Assembly (NCBI RefSeq): GCF_900269665.1
Contig: NZ_LT985361.1
Coordinates: 187,062 to 227,884 of the forward strand
From: Nocardia suismassiliense
Lineage (GTDB): Bacteria > Actinomycetota > Actinomycetes > Mycobacteriales > Mycobacteriaceae
Length of the DNA: 40,823 bases
Direction of reading: 5' to 3'
This document shows, in pieces, positions 1-8,392 of the stretch. Below the pieces are notes generated by a model. The model ran no database searches. It saw nothing but the letters and a program-made list of their open reading frames with translations, and was not told the DNA's origin. A program made the position numbers and the translations under genes. The stretch's first letter is position 1; every line of letters starts with the position of its first letter.

Positions 1-1008
1 CCCCCCCCCAGCCCCGCGCCCACCCCACAGCTCCCCGCCCCCCCCCCGCCCCCGCGCGCGCCGCCCGGCGGGGGCCCGCTCACCCGGGGGCGCCGCCCCG
101 TCCGGTGGCCACCCGCCACAGCCGCCGCCACCACCCCCGCAGCCGCCACCTCCGCCACCGCCGTCACCACCACCGCTGCTACCACCATCGCCGCTGGACG
201 AGCTCGGTGGCTCGACGGCGCTTGCGAGACCTGGGTCCAGCGACAGCAGTGCGGCGCCGCCGAAGATCGCCGCGGCGAGCGCGGCACTTTCGGCGCCATA
301 GGTGGCGTAGGCCGGCGAATTGGACGGCCGCAGATGCGCGTTGCTGCTGGTCGCGTTCTTGCGGGCCAGCCTGCCGAGCGGTGTCAGCCGCGGTTTGGCC
401 ACCAAGAAGAAGTAGCAGAAAGCCTGCATGATCAGTGCGAGCACGAGGAACGCGACCGGGTTGTGGTTCAGCGTCCCTGCGACGAACCGCACCACGCCGA
501 CCGCTCCGACGATCAACACCGGCAGCCCGGCGTCGCGCAGGCTGCGCCGGAAGGCCGCGTCGGGAAAGTAGCCGCGCTTGATCATCGAGTCGCGCAGCGG
601 ACCGAGCGCCGCCGCCGAACCTGCGGTCAGCGCGGCGACCGTCGGCTTCGCCCCGGCGGCGATCCGTTCGTAGATCGACCGGGTGAACGGATCCAGTTGC
701 CTGCGGTCCTCGGCGTTCAGCGGCCGCGCCGGCGCCGCGGCGGAGTCGATGAGGTCGTGGCTGCGCAGCCGGGCCAGCGCGGTCAGCACCGCCCGGCGGT
801 CGTCGAACAGCATGGCGATCTCGGGCAGCGACAGCTCCGTGCCCGGTCGTTCGATACCGCGGGTGTCGACCGCGCCGCGGGTCACCCGCAGCCGCATCCA
901 CAACCCGAGCAGCACCGCGATGGCCACGCACGGCCAGTACAACGCCATGAAGTCCGGTCCGGAGATCCCCCAGGTATCGCCCGCGGCCATCAGGTCCAAC
1001 ACAGTCAT
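1..1008 (-). CDS. TIGR04222-type membrane protein, cut by window edge
   Basis: The minus strand is open from an ATG at 1008 to base 1 with no stop. The translated N-terminus reads MTVLDLMAAGDTWGISGPDF. A membrane segment lies near residues 20-40, a charged middle region follows (LSLPEIAMLFDDRRAVLTAL), and two more membrane segments lie near residues 165-210. After about residue 255 the chain turns into Ser/Gly and then Gly/Cys-rich sequence (blocks of GGGGG with single Cys). That architecture, with the poly-Gly/Cys tail, is typical of the TIGR04222 family of actinobacterial membrane proteins, whose function is unknown to me. Family members normally stop inside the Gly/Cys tail. Here the frame instead runs into an extremely C-rich stretch (1-100) that looks like contig-end low-quality sequence, so the true stop may be lost to a frameshift. 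Confidence 0.8.
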   Translation of the reverse strand, partial: MTVLDLMAAGDTWGISGPDFMALYWPCVAIAVLLGLWMRLRVTRGAVDTRGIERPGTELSLPEIAMLFDDRRAVLTALARLRSHDLIDSAAAPARPLNAEDRRQLDPFTRSIYERIAAGAKPTVAALTAGSAAALGPLRDSMIKRGYFPDAAFRRSLRDAGLPVLIVGAVGVVRFVAGTLNHNPVAFLVLALIMQAFCYFFLVAKPRLTPLGRLARKNATSSNAHLRPSNSPAYATYGAESAALAAAIFGGAALLSLDPGLASAVEPPSSSSGDGGSSGGGDGGGGGGGCGGGGGGCGGWPPDGAAPPGERAPAGRRARGRGGGGELWGGRGAGGG

Positions 1009-1156
1009 CTCTACCCCGAAATCACGCCGGTACTGCAACGCCCCAAGTATGGGCCGCCGGTAACGATGCCGACAGTGTTGGACCCGAAACGTAACTCAGC
1101 CGATCTTTCACACCCGTCGCCACAGCCCTGTGGATGGCTGGGGATGATTCGATGGT

Positions 1157-1537
1157 GTGGTGACGCGACGCGAGTATCAGGTGAACGCCGCACCCGCACG
1201 GGGCACCGCGAGCCGCGTGTTGTTCCGCCGCACCCTCGGCGGGCGCGAGTTCGTGCTGCGCCAGACGATCATCGAGCCGGGCGGCAGCAGCGGCTGGCAC
1301 TATCACGACGGCACCTTGTTCGTGCTGGTCACCAAGGGCGTGCTCGACCATCCCAGCGCGGATTGCGTGCCGGTGACCTATCGCCGCGGCCGAATTTTCC
1401 GCGAACCGAGCGGCCCTCGTTTTCCGCATGTCGCACGTAATCGAGGTTCGGTCGCCGTCCACCTCTGCGTGCTCTACCTCAACCCGGTCGGGAGTCCGCT
1501 GTCCCGCAGCGTGCCCGCACCGGACTGCGCCGAGTAG
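1157..1537 (+). CDS. small cupin-domain protein
   Basis: A 126-residue protein with GTG start (GTG GTG ACG; the nearby ATG at 1152 runs into a stop after three codons). The sequence around residues 35-75 carries a cupin signature: a Gly-rich turn, then GWHYHDGTLFVLVTKGVLDH, with the two metal-binding-type histidines in the HxH arrangement, followed by a strand pattern. Cupins are small beta-barrels that bind metal or small ligands; nothing in the sequence says which ligand. The C-terminal third (after about residue 95) does not look like conserved cupin sequence. The gene ends three bases before the convergent SdpI-family gene stops, so the two 3' ends nearly touch with no terminator between them. 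Confidence 0.65.
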   Translation: MVTRREYQVNAAPARGTASRVLFRRTLGGREFVLRQTIIEPGGSSGWHYHDGTLFVLVTKGVLDHPSADCVPVTYRRGRIFREPSGPRFPHVARNRGSVAVHLCVLYLNPVGSPLSRSVPAPDCAE

Positions 1538-1540
1538 CGG

Positions 1541-1948
1541 TCAGGTCGCGGGCTGGCAGGCGTCGCGCAGCGAACACGCGCCGCAGGCACTGCCGCAGCC
1601 GCCGACTTCGGCGGGCGGGGCGATGGCGGCGGCGGTCGAGGCCGCGGCGTTGGCGCCCGCGCCGAGGGTGAACAGGGCGACGATGGCCGCACCCGCGCCG
1701 CCGAGCAGAGCGACGAGGCCGCTGGCGGCGAGCGCGACGAGACCACCGGCGAACAGCAGCGCCCCGGCCGCCAATGAGGTGGGGGCGGCGACCCGATTCG
1801 CGATGCGGAAGGTCTCGTCGTCGGACAGCGCGGCCTCGGTGTGCACCCCGACGAAGCGGTTGCGCGGCAGCTTGCCGATCAGCCCGAGTGCGCCGGTTGT
1901 GACGGCCACGAGGGCCAGCACGAACAAGACGAGAGCGACGACGAACAC
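1541..1948 (-). CDS. SdpI-family membrane protein with Cys-rich tail
   Basis: A 135-residue protein starting at a GTG (1948). Three hydrophobic segments lie at about residues 2-22, 55-75 and 78-100. Between the first two is the motif GKLPRNRFVGVHTEAALSD, which is the hallmark of SdpI/YhfC-like immunity-type membrane proteins (GxLPRNxxxGxRT followed by a stretch with conserved acidic residues). In Bacillus SdpI protects against the SdpC toxin; actinobacterial members are common and mostly uncharacterised. The last 20 residues hold four cysteines (GGCGSACGACSLRDACQ) separated by 3, 2 and 5 residues, an arrangement that could bind metal or be oxidised. The neighbouring TIGR04222 protein also ends in a Gly/Cys tail. 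Confidence 0.8.
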   Translation of the reverse strand: MFVVALVLFVLALVAVTTGALGLIGKLPRNRFVGVHTEAALSDDETFRIANRVAAPTSLAAGALLFAGGLVALAASGLVALLGGAGAAIVALFTLGAGANAAASTAAAIAPPAEVGGCGSACGACSLRDACQPAT

Positions 1949-2300
1949 CCATGCAGGCTAGCGCATCGGTGCTATCGGCCCGCCGGGCGCTCCCCCGCAA
2001 CCGACTAGCACTCGATAGTCCACCACCCCGGACGAGCGCTTTCCACACTGCGTCGCAGCAGGTTGCCGACGTAGCAACCAAACGCATTATTGGGTCCGCT
2101 CACATGGGAACGACAACTCGCGAGTAACGCGAAGGCGGTGCGGCGCAGTCGCATACCGACGGGCGGGTAACTTCGTTCCCGGCGCGGAAGCGGACGCGCC
2201 GAAGGAGTCCGCACAGCCCGATTTTCAGTACTGCGGTCCGCACGTTCTACCCTGATAGACGAAGTTTGTCGGGGATCGGCGATCACAAGAAGGCAGGACC
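1949..2300. other. leuS upstream intergenic region
   Basis: About 350 bases without a convincing gene. The last 12 bases carry a reasonable ribosome-binding site (AAGGCAGGA) ending three bases before the leuS GTG. A weak promoter candidate is TTCAGT (2224-2229) with TACCCT (2248-2253), 18 bases apart. I looked for a T-box leader because tRNA-synthetase genes can carry one, but saw neither the conserved T-box core nor a specifier stem. No Leu-rich leader peptide is visible either. Confidence 0.4.
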
Positions 2301-5147
2301 GTGCAGGACACTCGTGCAACCGATAGCGATGTACCCGAGCATCGGTACAACGCCGAGCTTGCCGGCCGCATCGAACAGCGGTGGCAGCGGACTTGGGCGG
2401 AGCGTGGCACCTTCCACGCGCCGAACCCGGTCGGCCCACTCGCCGGTGACACCCCGGCCGACAAGCTGTTCATCCAGGACATGTTCCCGTACCCCTCGGG
2501 TGCGGGCCTGCACGTCGGGCATCCACTCGGCTACATCGCCACCGACGTCTTCGCGCGCTACCACCGGATGCACGGCCGCAATGTGCTGCACGCCCTCGGC
2601 TTCGACGCCTTTGGTCTGCCCGCGGAGCAGTACGCGGTGCAGACCGGCGCGCACCCGCGGGTGACCACCGAGTCGAACATCGCCAACATGCAGCGCCAGC
2701 TGGGCAGGCTCGGCCTGGGCCACGACAGCAGGCGCTCGTTCGCGACGACCGATCCGGAGTACTACCGCTGGACCCAGTGGATCTTCCTGCGCATCTACAA
2801 CTCCTGGTACGACCAGGAGTTGAACCGGGCGCGCCCGATCGCGGAGCTGGCCGACCAGTTCGCCACTGGCGCACGGCCGGTCCCGGACGGGAAGTCCTGG
2901 GCCGAGCTGAGCACCGCCGAGCGCGGGGCGCTGCTGGACTCCTATCGCCTGGTGTACCTGACCGATTCGATGGTCAACTGGTGCCCCGGCCTGGGCACGG
3001 TGCTGTCCAACGAGGAGGTCACCGCCGACGGCCGCAGCGAGCGCGGCAACTTCCCGGTGTTCCGTAAGCGCCTGTGGCAGTGGATGATGCGGATCACCGC
3101 CTACGCCGACCGGCTGATCGACGACCTGGACCACCTGGACTGGTCGGATCAGGTGAAGACGATGCAGCGCAACTGGATCGGGCGGTCGCGCGGCGCGCAG
3201 GTGAAGTTCGACGTGGCGGGCGAACAGATCGAGGTCTTCACCACCCGCCCCGACACCCTCTTCGGCGCGACCTACGTCGTGCTGGCGCCGGAACACGAGC
3301 TGGTCGACAAGCTGACCGCGGCGGACTGGCCCGCGGGCACCGATCCGCGCTGGACCAACGGCAACGCCGCGAACCCCGCGGAAGCCGTTGCGGCCTACCG
3401 CAAGTCGATCATCGCCAAGTCGGATCTGGAACGGCAGGAGAACAAGGAGAAGACCGGCGTCTTCCTCGGCGTGCACGCCGTCAACCCGGCCAACGGCGCG
3501 GCCGTTCCGGTCTTCGTCGCCGACTACGTGCTGAGCGGCTACGGCACCGGCGCGATCATGGCCGTGCCCGGCCACGACCAGCGCGACTGGGAGTTCGCCA
3601 CCGCGCTGGGCCTGCCGATCGTGCAGGTGATCACCGGCGGCGATATCACCGAGTCCGCCTACTCCGGCGACGGCGAGCTGGTGAACTCCGGCTATCTCGA
3701 CGGCCTGTCCGTCGAAGACGCCAAGGCGACCATCATCGCCAGGCTGGAGACCGAGGGGCACGGCAACGGCACCATCCAGTACAAGCTGCGCGACTGGTTG
3801 TTCGCGCGGCAGCGCTACTGGGGCGAGCCGTTCCCGATCGTCTTCGACGAGGACGACCGGCCGCACGCGTTGCCGGAATCGATGCTGCCGGTACAGCTTC
3901 CGGAGCTGGACGATTTCGCGCCGGTCACCTTCGACCCGAACGACGCCGACTCCCAGCCGTCCCCGCCGCTGGCCAAGGCGACCGACTGGGTCCACGTCGA
4001 GCTGGACCTGGGCGACGGGCTCAAGAAGTACCGCCGCGACACCAACGTCATGCCGAACTGGGCGGGCAGCTCCTGGTATCAGCTGCGCTACGCCGACCCG
4101 ACCAACTCGGAAGCGTTCTGCGCCAAGGAGAACGAGCAGTACTGGCTGGGCCCGCGCCCGGCCGAGCACGGCCCGGACGACCCCGGCGGCGTCGACCTGT
4201 ACATCGGCGGCATGGAGCACGCGGTGCTGCATCTGCTGTATGCGCGGTTCTGGCAGAAGGTGCTGTTCGATCTGGGTGACGTCAGCGGCAGCGAGCCGTA
4301 CCGGAAGCTGTTCAACCAGGGCTACATCCAGGCCTACGCCTACACCGACGAGCGCGGCGCGTACGTGCCCGCCGCCGAGATCGTCGAGCGGGACGGCAAG
4401 TTCTACTGGACCGATGCGACCGGCACCGAGATCGAGGTGTTCCAGGAGTACGGCAAGATCGGCAAGTCGCTGAAGAACGCGGTCTCGCCGGACGAGATGT
4501 ACGACCTGTACGGCGCGGACACCTTCCGTTTCTACGAGATGTCGATGGGTCCGCTGGACAGCTCGCGGCCGTGGGCGACCAAGGATGTCGTCGGCGCGCA
4601 CCGGTTCCTGCAGCGGGTGTGGCGGCTGGTGGTGGACGAGGAGACCGGCGGGGTGCGCGTCGCCGACACCGCACCGTCGGCGGAAACTCTGCGGCTGCTG
4701 CACAAGACGATCGCCGGGGTCGACGAGGACTATGCCGCGCTGCGCGACAACACCGCGGGCGCCAAGCTGATCGAGCTGACCAATCACCTCACCAAGACCT
4801 ACCCCGAGGGCGCGCCGCGCACGGTGGTGGAGTCGCTGGTGCTGATGCTCGCGCCGCTGTCACCGCACATCGCCGAGGAACTGTGGGATCGCCTGGGCCA
4901 CACCACATCCCTGGCGCACGGGCCGTTCCCGGTGGCCGATCCGGCGCTGCTCGTCGACGAGTCGGTCGAGTATCCGATTCAGGTGAACGGCAAGGTGCGC
5001 AGCCGGATTCAGGTGCCCGCGGACGCCGACAACGCCGCCATCGAAGCGGCCGCGCTGGCCGACGAGAAGATCGCCGCGCTGTTGAACGGTGCGGCGCCGC
5101 GCAAGTTGATCGTCGTCCCCGGCCGGCTGATCAACATCGTCGCGTAA
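2301..5147 (+). CDS. leuS: leucyl-tRNA synthetase
   Basis: A 948-residue class Ia aminoacyl-tRNA synthetase that charges tRNA-Leu. The HIGH motif appears as HVGHPLGY (His71) just after the conserved [12 protein letters not shown]. The connective peptide editing domain follows, with the [12 protein letters not shown] and [12 protein letters not shown] signatures typical of LeuRS. The KMSKS motif appears as KIGKS (residues 719-723). The Trp-rich zinc-type insertion region and C-terminal anticodon-binding domain are complete, ending in [13 protein letters not shown], so the length fits mycobacterial LeuRS. GTG start with upstream AAGGCAGGA. leuS marks the left part of a backbone shared with M. 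tuberculosis Rv0041-Rv0050. Confidence 0.98.
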   Translation: MQDTRATDSDVPEHRYNAELAGRIEQRWQRTWAERGTFHAPNPVGPLAGDTPADKLFIQDMFPYPSGAGLHVGHPLGYIATDVFARYHRMHGRNVLHALGFDAFGLPAEQYAVQTGAHPRVTTESNIANMQRQLGRLGLGHDSRRSFATTDPEYYRWTQWIFLRIYNSWYDQELNRARPIAELADQFATGARPVPDGKSWAELSTAERGALLDSYRLVYLTDSMVNWCPGLGTVLSNEEVTADGRSERGNFPVFRKRLWQWMMRITAYADRLIDDLDHLDWSDQVKTMQRNWIGRSRGAQVKFDVAGEQIEVFTTRPDTLFGATYVVLAPEHELVDKLTAADWPAGTDPRWTNGNAANPAEAVAAYRKSIIAKSDLERQENKEKTGVFLGVHAVNPANGAAVPVFVADYVLSGYGTGAIMAVPGHDQRDWEFATALGLPIVQVITGGDITESAYSGDGELVNSGYLDGLSVEDAKATIIARLETEGHGNGTIQYKLRDWLFARQRYWGEPFPIVFDEDDRPHALPESMLPVQLPELDDFAPVTFDPNDADSQPSPPLAKATDWVHVELDLGDGLKKYRRDTNVMPNWAGSSWYQLRYADPTNSEAFCAKENEQYWLGPRPAEHGPDDPGGVDLYIGGMEHAVLHLLYARFWQKVLFDLGDVSGSEPYRKLFNQGYIQAYAYTDERGAYVPAAEIVERDGKFYWTDATGTEIEVFQEYGKIGKSLKNAVSPDEMYDLYGADTFRFYEMSMGPLDSSRPWATKDVVGAHRFLQRVWRLVVDEETGGVRVADTAPSAETLRLLHKTIAGVDEDYAALRDNTAGAKLIELTNHLTKTYPEGAPRTVVESLVLMLAPLSPHIAEELWDRLGHTTSLAHGPFPVADPALLVDESVEYPIQVNGKVRSRIQVPADADNAAIEAAALADEKIAALLNGAAPRKLIVVPGRLINIVA

Positions 5148-5153
5148 GCAGCG

Positions 5154-5203
5154 GACGGGACCTCGTCATCCGGCGAGGTCCCGTCTACTGGCGAGGTTCC
5201 GTC
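5154..5203. terminator. leuS/SDR bidirectional terminator with doubled arm
   Basis: A perfect 12-bp stem GACGGGACCTCG (5154-5165) pairs with CGAGGTCCCGTC (5174-5185) over an 8-base loop, six bases after the leuS stop and between convergent genes. A second copy of the right arm with one change, CGAGGTTCCGTC, follows at 5192-5203, 18 bases further on, so the left arm has two possible partners. No U-tract follows. Confidence 0.75.
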
Positions 5204-5236
5204 CGTGGTTCCGCGCGGGCCGGGAGTGGCCGCCGC

Positions 5237-5938
5237 CTAGCTCGACGCGGGCCGCAGCACGATCTCCGTCGGGTGCCCGTCCCGCGAGGTCTCGACCGCA
5301 TTGCGCACCGCACCCGCGACCGTCTCCGCTCGCAGGAACTGCTCCGGCCGGTACTCGCGGCCCTCGTGCGCGATGATCTCGCGCTGCATGTCGGTGTCGA
5401 TGCGGCCGGGATGAATCGAGGTCACCCGCAGCGACGGCTCCTCCAGCCGCAGCGCGTCGGCGAAGGCGCGCAGCCCGAACTTGCTCGCGGCGTAGGAGGC
5501 CCAGCCCGCGTTCGCGCGCAGCCCGGCGCCCGAATTGATCAGCAGCACATGGCCGTCCGCGGCGCGCAGCGCGGGCAGCAGCACCCTGGTCAGCTCGACC
5601 ACCGCGATCAGGTTGGCCTCCAACGTGTTTCGCCACTGCTCGACGGTGGAGTCGGCGATGGTGCCCAGATCTTGGATACCGGCGTTGTGCACGAGCACGT
5701 CCAGCCGCCGGATCGGCGCGGCCGCTGTCGCCACCGCCGCATAGTCGGTCAGCTCGACCGGCCAGCCGGTGGCGTCGGGTATCTCTTTCAGGATGTCGCG
5801 CAGCGCGTCGGCGGACCTGGCGCCGAGCAGCAGCTCGTGCGACGGCGCGAGCTCGCGGGCGATCGCGGCGCCGAGGCCACGGCTGGCGCCGGTGATCAGC
5901 GCGGTCGGCTTCGGAGAGCTGGTCACGGCATAGGTCAT
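5237..5938 (-). CDS. short-chain dehydrogenase/reductase
   Basis: A 233-residue classical SDR. The Rossmann cofactor motif is TGASRGLG (residues 16-23), the structural NAG motif appears as HNAGIQDLG, the catalytic Ser is in LLINSGAG, and the active-site pair is YAASK with Tyr149 and Lys153. PGRIDTDM is the usual post-active-site loop. The family uses NAD(P)H to interconvert alcohols and carbonyls; the substrate is not predictable from sequence. The frame is open upstream for another 72 codons, but those overlap the divergent hydrolase region and lack SDR similarity, so the ATG at 5938 directly before the Rossmann strand is preferred. Confidence 0.88.
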   Translation of the reverse strand: MTYAVTSSPKPTALITGASRGLGAAIARELAPSHELLLGARSADALRDILKEIPDATGWPVELTDYAAVATAAAPIRRLDVLVHNAGIQDLGTIADSTVEQWRNTLEANLIAVVELTRVLLPALRAADGHVLLINSGAGLRANAGWASYAASKFGLRAFADALRLEEPSLRVTSIHPGRIDTDMQREIIAHEGREYRPEQFLRAETVAGAVRNAVETSRDGHPTEIVLRPASS

Positions 5939-6134
5939 GCGCCCCACCGTAATAGCTCGGCAAAACGGAGCGATGCACGCATACAGCGACAGTCGAATCT
6001 CGAGCAGCGAATTACGGACGGGGCATTCGAGCGTGAGAACCGCCGAGCACGAGCCGCCCACCGACGGGTGGGACCAGGCCGAGTCGGACACCGCCGAACG
6101 GGCGTACTTACGGGTGGCACCGCAGAATAGGGGG

Positions 6135-7472
6135 ATGGCACACCCGGGTTTCACCCCGACACAGCTCGCGGCCCGCGCCGCCTACCTGCTGCGCGGCAAC
6201 GACCTGGGCACCATGACCAGTGCGGCGCCGCGGCTGTATCCGCACATGTGGAGCTGGGATGCCGCCTTCGTCGCGGTCGGGCTGGCGCCGCTGAGCGTGG
6301 AACGCGCGGTCATCGAGCTGGACACGCTGCTCTCGGCGCAGTGGAAGAACGGCATGATCCCGCACATCGTCTTCGCCAACGGCGTCGACGGCTACTTCCC
6401 CGGCCCGTCCCGGTGGGAGTGCCGCAAGCTGGCCGCGAACGCGCCCGACGGCCCGGACACCTCGGGCATCACCCAGCCACCCGTGCACGCCATCGCGGTG
6501 CAGCGCATCCTCGACCACTCCCGTAGACACGGCCGCAGCACCCGCGCGGTCGCCGAGGAGTTCCTGAACCGCCGCTGGCCGGACCTGGTGCGCTGGCACC
6601 GCTGGCTGGCGCACGCCCGCGACCCCAAGGACACCGGGCGCATCACGCTGTATCACGGCTGGGAATCCGGCATGGACAACTCGCCGCGCTGGGACCGGGC
6701 CTACGACAACGTGGTGCCCGGCGACCTGCCGCCGTACCACCGCGAGGACGTGCTGGTGGTCGCCGATCCGACGCAGCGGCCGAGCGACCGCGAATACGAC
6801 CGCTACCTGTGGCTGGTCGAGCAGATGCGCCGGGCGGGTTACGACGATTACCAGCTGTCCTCGACGATGAGTTTCGCCGTCGAGGATGTGTTCGTCACCG
6901 GGATCTTCGCGCTGGCCTGCGAGGTGCTCGCCAATATCGGCGAGGAGTACAAGCAGCCGCACGCCGACGTGCGCGAGTTGTACGCGTGGGCCGACCGCTT
7001 CCGGGCCGGCGTGGTCGCGACCACCGATGCCCGCACCGGCGCGGCCAGGGACTTCGACGTGCGCTTGCAGCGCTGGATCGGCACCGAGACATTGTCGATG
7101 TTCGCGCCGCTGCTGTGCGGCGGGCTGCACCGCGACACCGAACGCGCCCTGCTGCGCACGTTCGAGGGGCCGCGCTTCTGCGGGCATCCGGATCTGCGCT
7201 ACGCGCTGCCGCCGTCGACCTCGCCGGTGTCGCGCGACTTCCGCTCGCGCGAGTACTGGCGTGGTCCGGTGTGGCCGGTGATGAGCTGGCTGTTCTCCTG
7301 GGTGTTCGCCCGGCGCGGGTGGGCCGAGCGCTCGTTCATGCTGCGCGCAGAGGGTCTGCGCCAAGCCAGCGACGGCAGTTTTGCCGAGTACTACGAGCCG
7401 TTCACCGGCGAACCGCTCGGCAGCATGCAGCAGTCGTGGACGGCTGCTTCGGTGCTCGACTGGCTCGGTTGA
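6135..7472 (+). CDS. ggh: glucosylglycerate hydrolase (GH63-like)
   Basis: A 445-residue (alpha/alpha)6-barrel glycoside hydrolase that matches in length and order the mycobacterial glucosylglycerate hydrolase, which splits glucosylglycerate into glucose and glycerate during recovery from nitrogen starvation. Visible landmarks are YPHMWSWDAAFVAVG near the N-terminus, YHGWESGMDNSPRWD (Asp181) and FAEYYEPFTGEPLGS (Glu418). By position these match the Asp/Glu catalytic pair I recall for the M. hassiacum enzyme (one residue offset). The ATG at 6135 with a GGGGG run before it is preferred over a 66-codon upstream extension that has no family similarity. The compartment is cytoplasmic (no signal peptide). 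The GH63-like mannosylglycerate hydrolases are the alternative annotation. Confidence 0.85.
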   Translation: MAHPGFTPTQLAARAAYLLRGNDLGTMTSAAPRLYPHMWSWDAAFVAVGLAPLSVERAVIELDTLLSAQWKNGMIPHIVFANGVDGYFPGPSRWECRKLAANAPDGPDTSGITQPPVHAIAVQRILDHSRRHGRSTRAVAEEFLNRRWPDLVRWHRWLAHARDPKDTGRITLYHGWESGMDNSPRWDRAYDNVVPGDLPPYHREDVLVVADPTQRPSDREYDRYLWLVEQMRRAGYDDYQLSSTMSFAVEDVFVTGIFALACEVLANIGEEYKQPHADVRELYAWADRFRAGVVATTDARTGAARDFDVRLQRWIGTETLSMFAPLLCGGLHRDTERALLRTFEGPRFCGHPDLRYALPPSTSPVSRDFRSREYWRGPVWPVMSWLFSWVFARRGWAERSFMLRAEGLRQASDGSFAEYYEPFTGEPLGSMQQSWTAASVLDWLG

Positions 7473-7541
7473 GCCCGGAAACCAGGGGTTTGCGGGCGGT
7501 CAGCGCCGCATTCCGGTAAACGTTGCGCAACTGCCACTCTC

Positions 7542-7559
7542 GTAACACTGGTCACAAGT
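7542..7559 (+). promoter_or_regulatory. candidate MtrA-type direct repeat before the lysozyme gene
   Basis: Two adjacent 9-base units, GTAACACTG and GTCACAAGT, match the GTCACAgcg-like tandem repeat I recall for the mycobacterial response regulator MtrA, which controls cell-wall hydrolase genes. The repeat ends 26 bases before the lysozyme ATG, and a possible -10 (TAGCTA, 7568-7573) follows. The site is inferred from pattern only. Confidence 0.4.
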
Positions 7560-7585
7560 AGATCAAATAGCTATCGTCGAACGCC

Positions 7586-8320
7586 ATGGACACCCCTCGT
7601 TGGAGCTCCACCATCCGTCGTCACGGCACGGCCCTGTCTCTCATCGCGCTATCCGGCATCCTCACGGCTACCTTGTCCGGGACCGCGGCGGCCGCGCCGA
7701 CCGGTCCGGACGTCTCGTCGTGGCAGCACATCGACGGCAGGCTGATCGACTGGTTCGCGGTGAAGCGGGCCGGGCACGACTTCGCCATGGTCAAGGCCAC
7801 CGAGGGCGTGAGCTACATCAACCCCTACTTCGTGCCGGACAGCCTGCTGATGCGGGCCGCGGGCGTCGCGCGCGGGACCTACCACTACGCCAGGCCGAAC
7901 CTGCCGCCGGAACCGCAGGCCGCGCTCTACGCCACGGTGGTGCTGGGCCAGAACGGCGCACTGGACCTGCCGCCGGTCCTCGATCTGGAGACCACCGGCG
8001 GGCTGGCACCGGCCGCGCTGATCGACTGGACCCGCCGCTACCTGAACACGGTGCAGGCGCTGACCGGACGCACCCCGATCGTCTACACCTATCCGAACTT
8101 CTGGCGCACGGCGATGGCCGACACCACCGAGTTCACCCGGTACCCGCTGTGGATCGCCGACTACCGGGGCAACGAGGCACCCGAGGTGCCGGGCGGCTGG
8201 CCGACCTGGACGTTCTGGCAGACCACCGACAGCGGCGGCATCGACGGCATCACCGGCCGCACCGACTTGAACGTATACAGCGGCGCGCAAGGCGATTTCG
8301 CGCGCTTCGCCAATATGTAG
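7586..8320 (+). CDS. secreted GH25-family lysozyme
   Basis: A 244-residue protein with an N-terminal signal peptide: basic RRHG at 11-14, a hydrophobic core, then a small-residue cleavage region ending near residue 37 (AAAAP). The mature chain begins with GPDVSSWQ, the conserved GH25 strand with Asp42. The acidic pair of the family active site is in PVLDLETTGG (Asp133, Glu135). YHYARPN, YTYPNFW and WTFWQTTD are the expected barrel strands. GH25 enzymes cut the MurNAc-GlcNAc bond of peptidoglycan. There is no C-terminal wall-binding repeat, so this is a single-domain enzyme. A candidate MtrA site lies just upstream. Confidence 0.92.
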   Translation: MDTPRWSSTIRRHGTALSLIALSGILTATLSGTAAAAPTGPDVSSWQHIDGRLIDWFAVKRAGHDFAMVKATEGVSYINPYFVPDSLLMRAAGVARGTYHYARPNLPPEPQAALYATVVLGQNGALDLPPVLDLETTGGLAPAALIDWTRRYLNTVQALTGRTPIVYTYPNFWRTAMADTTEFTRYPLWIADYRGNEAPEVPGGWPTWTFWQTTDSGGIDGITGRTDLNVYSGAQGDFARFANM

Positions 8321-8332
8321 CGACCGACGGAA

Positions 8333-8379
8333 CCACGAAACCGCCACTCCTGCAGGTAGGTTCAGTGGCGGCTTCGTGG
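8333..8379. terminator. bidirectional terminator between lysozyme and PhoX genes
   Basis: A 16-bp stem with a single mismatch: CCACGAAACCGCCACT (8333-8348) against AGTGGCGGCTTCGTGG (8364-8379), loop 15 bases. It sits in the 72-base gap between two convergent genes and can serve both. Confidence 0.8.
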
Positions 8380-8392
8380 GAAGGGCCGGGCG

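Noticed and set aside
1949..2300. T-box riboswitch or Leu leader peptide before leuS.
   Set aside because: I could find no T-box core, no anti-terminator stem, and no Leu-rich short ORF.
2283..4787. Long minus-strand open frame opposite leuS (834 codons).
   Set aside because: It lies entirely antisense to a complete leuS with all motifs; its Arg/Val/Gly/His-rich composition is typical of a shadow of a GC-rich gene.
5939..6134. N-terminal extension of the glucosylglycerate hydrolase from 5937.
   Set aside because: The 66 extra residues overlap the divergent SDR promoter region and add no family-like sequence; the ATG at 6135 has its own GGGGG.
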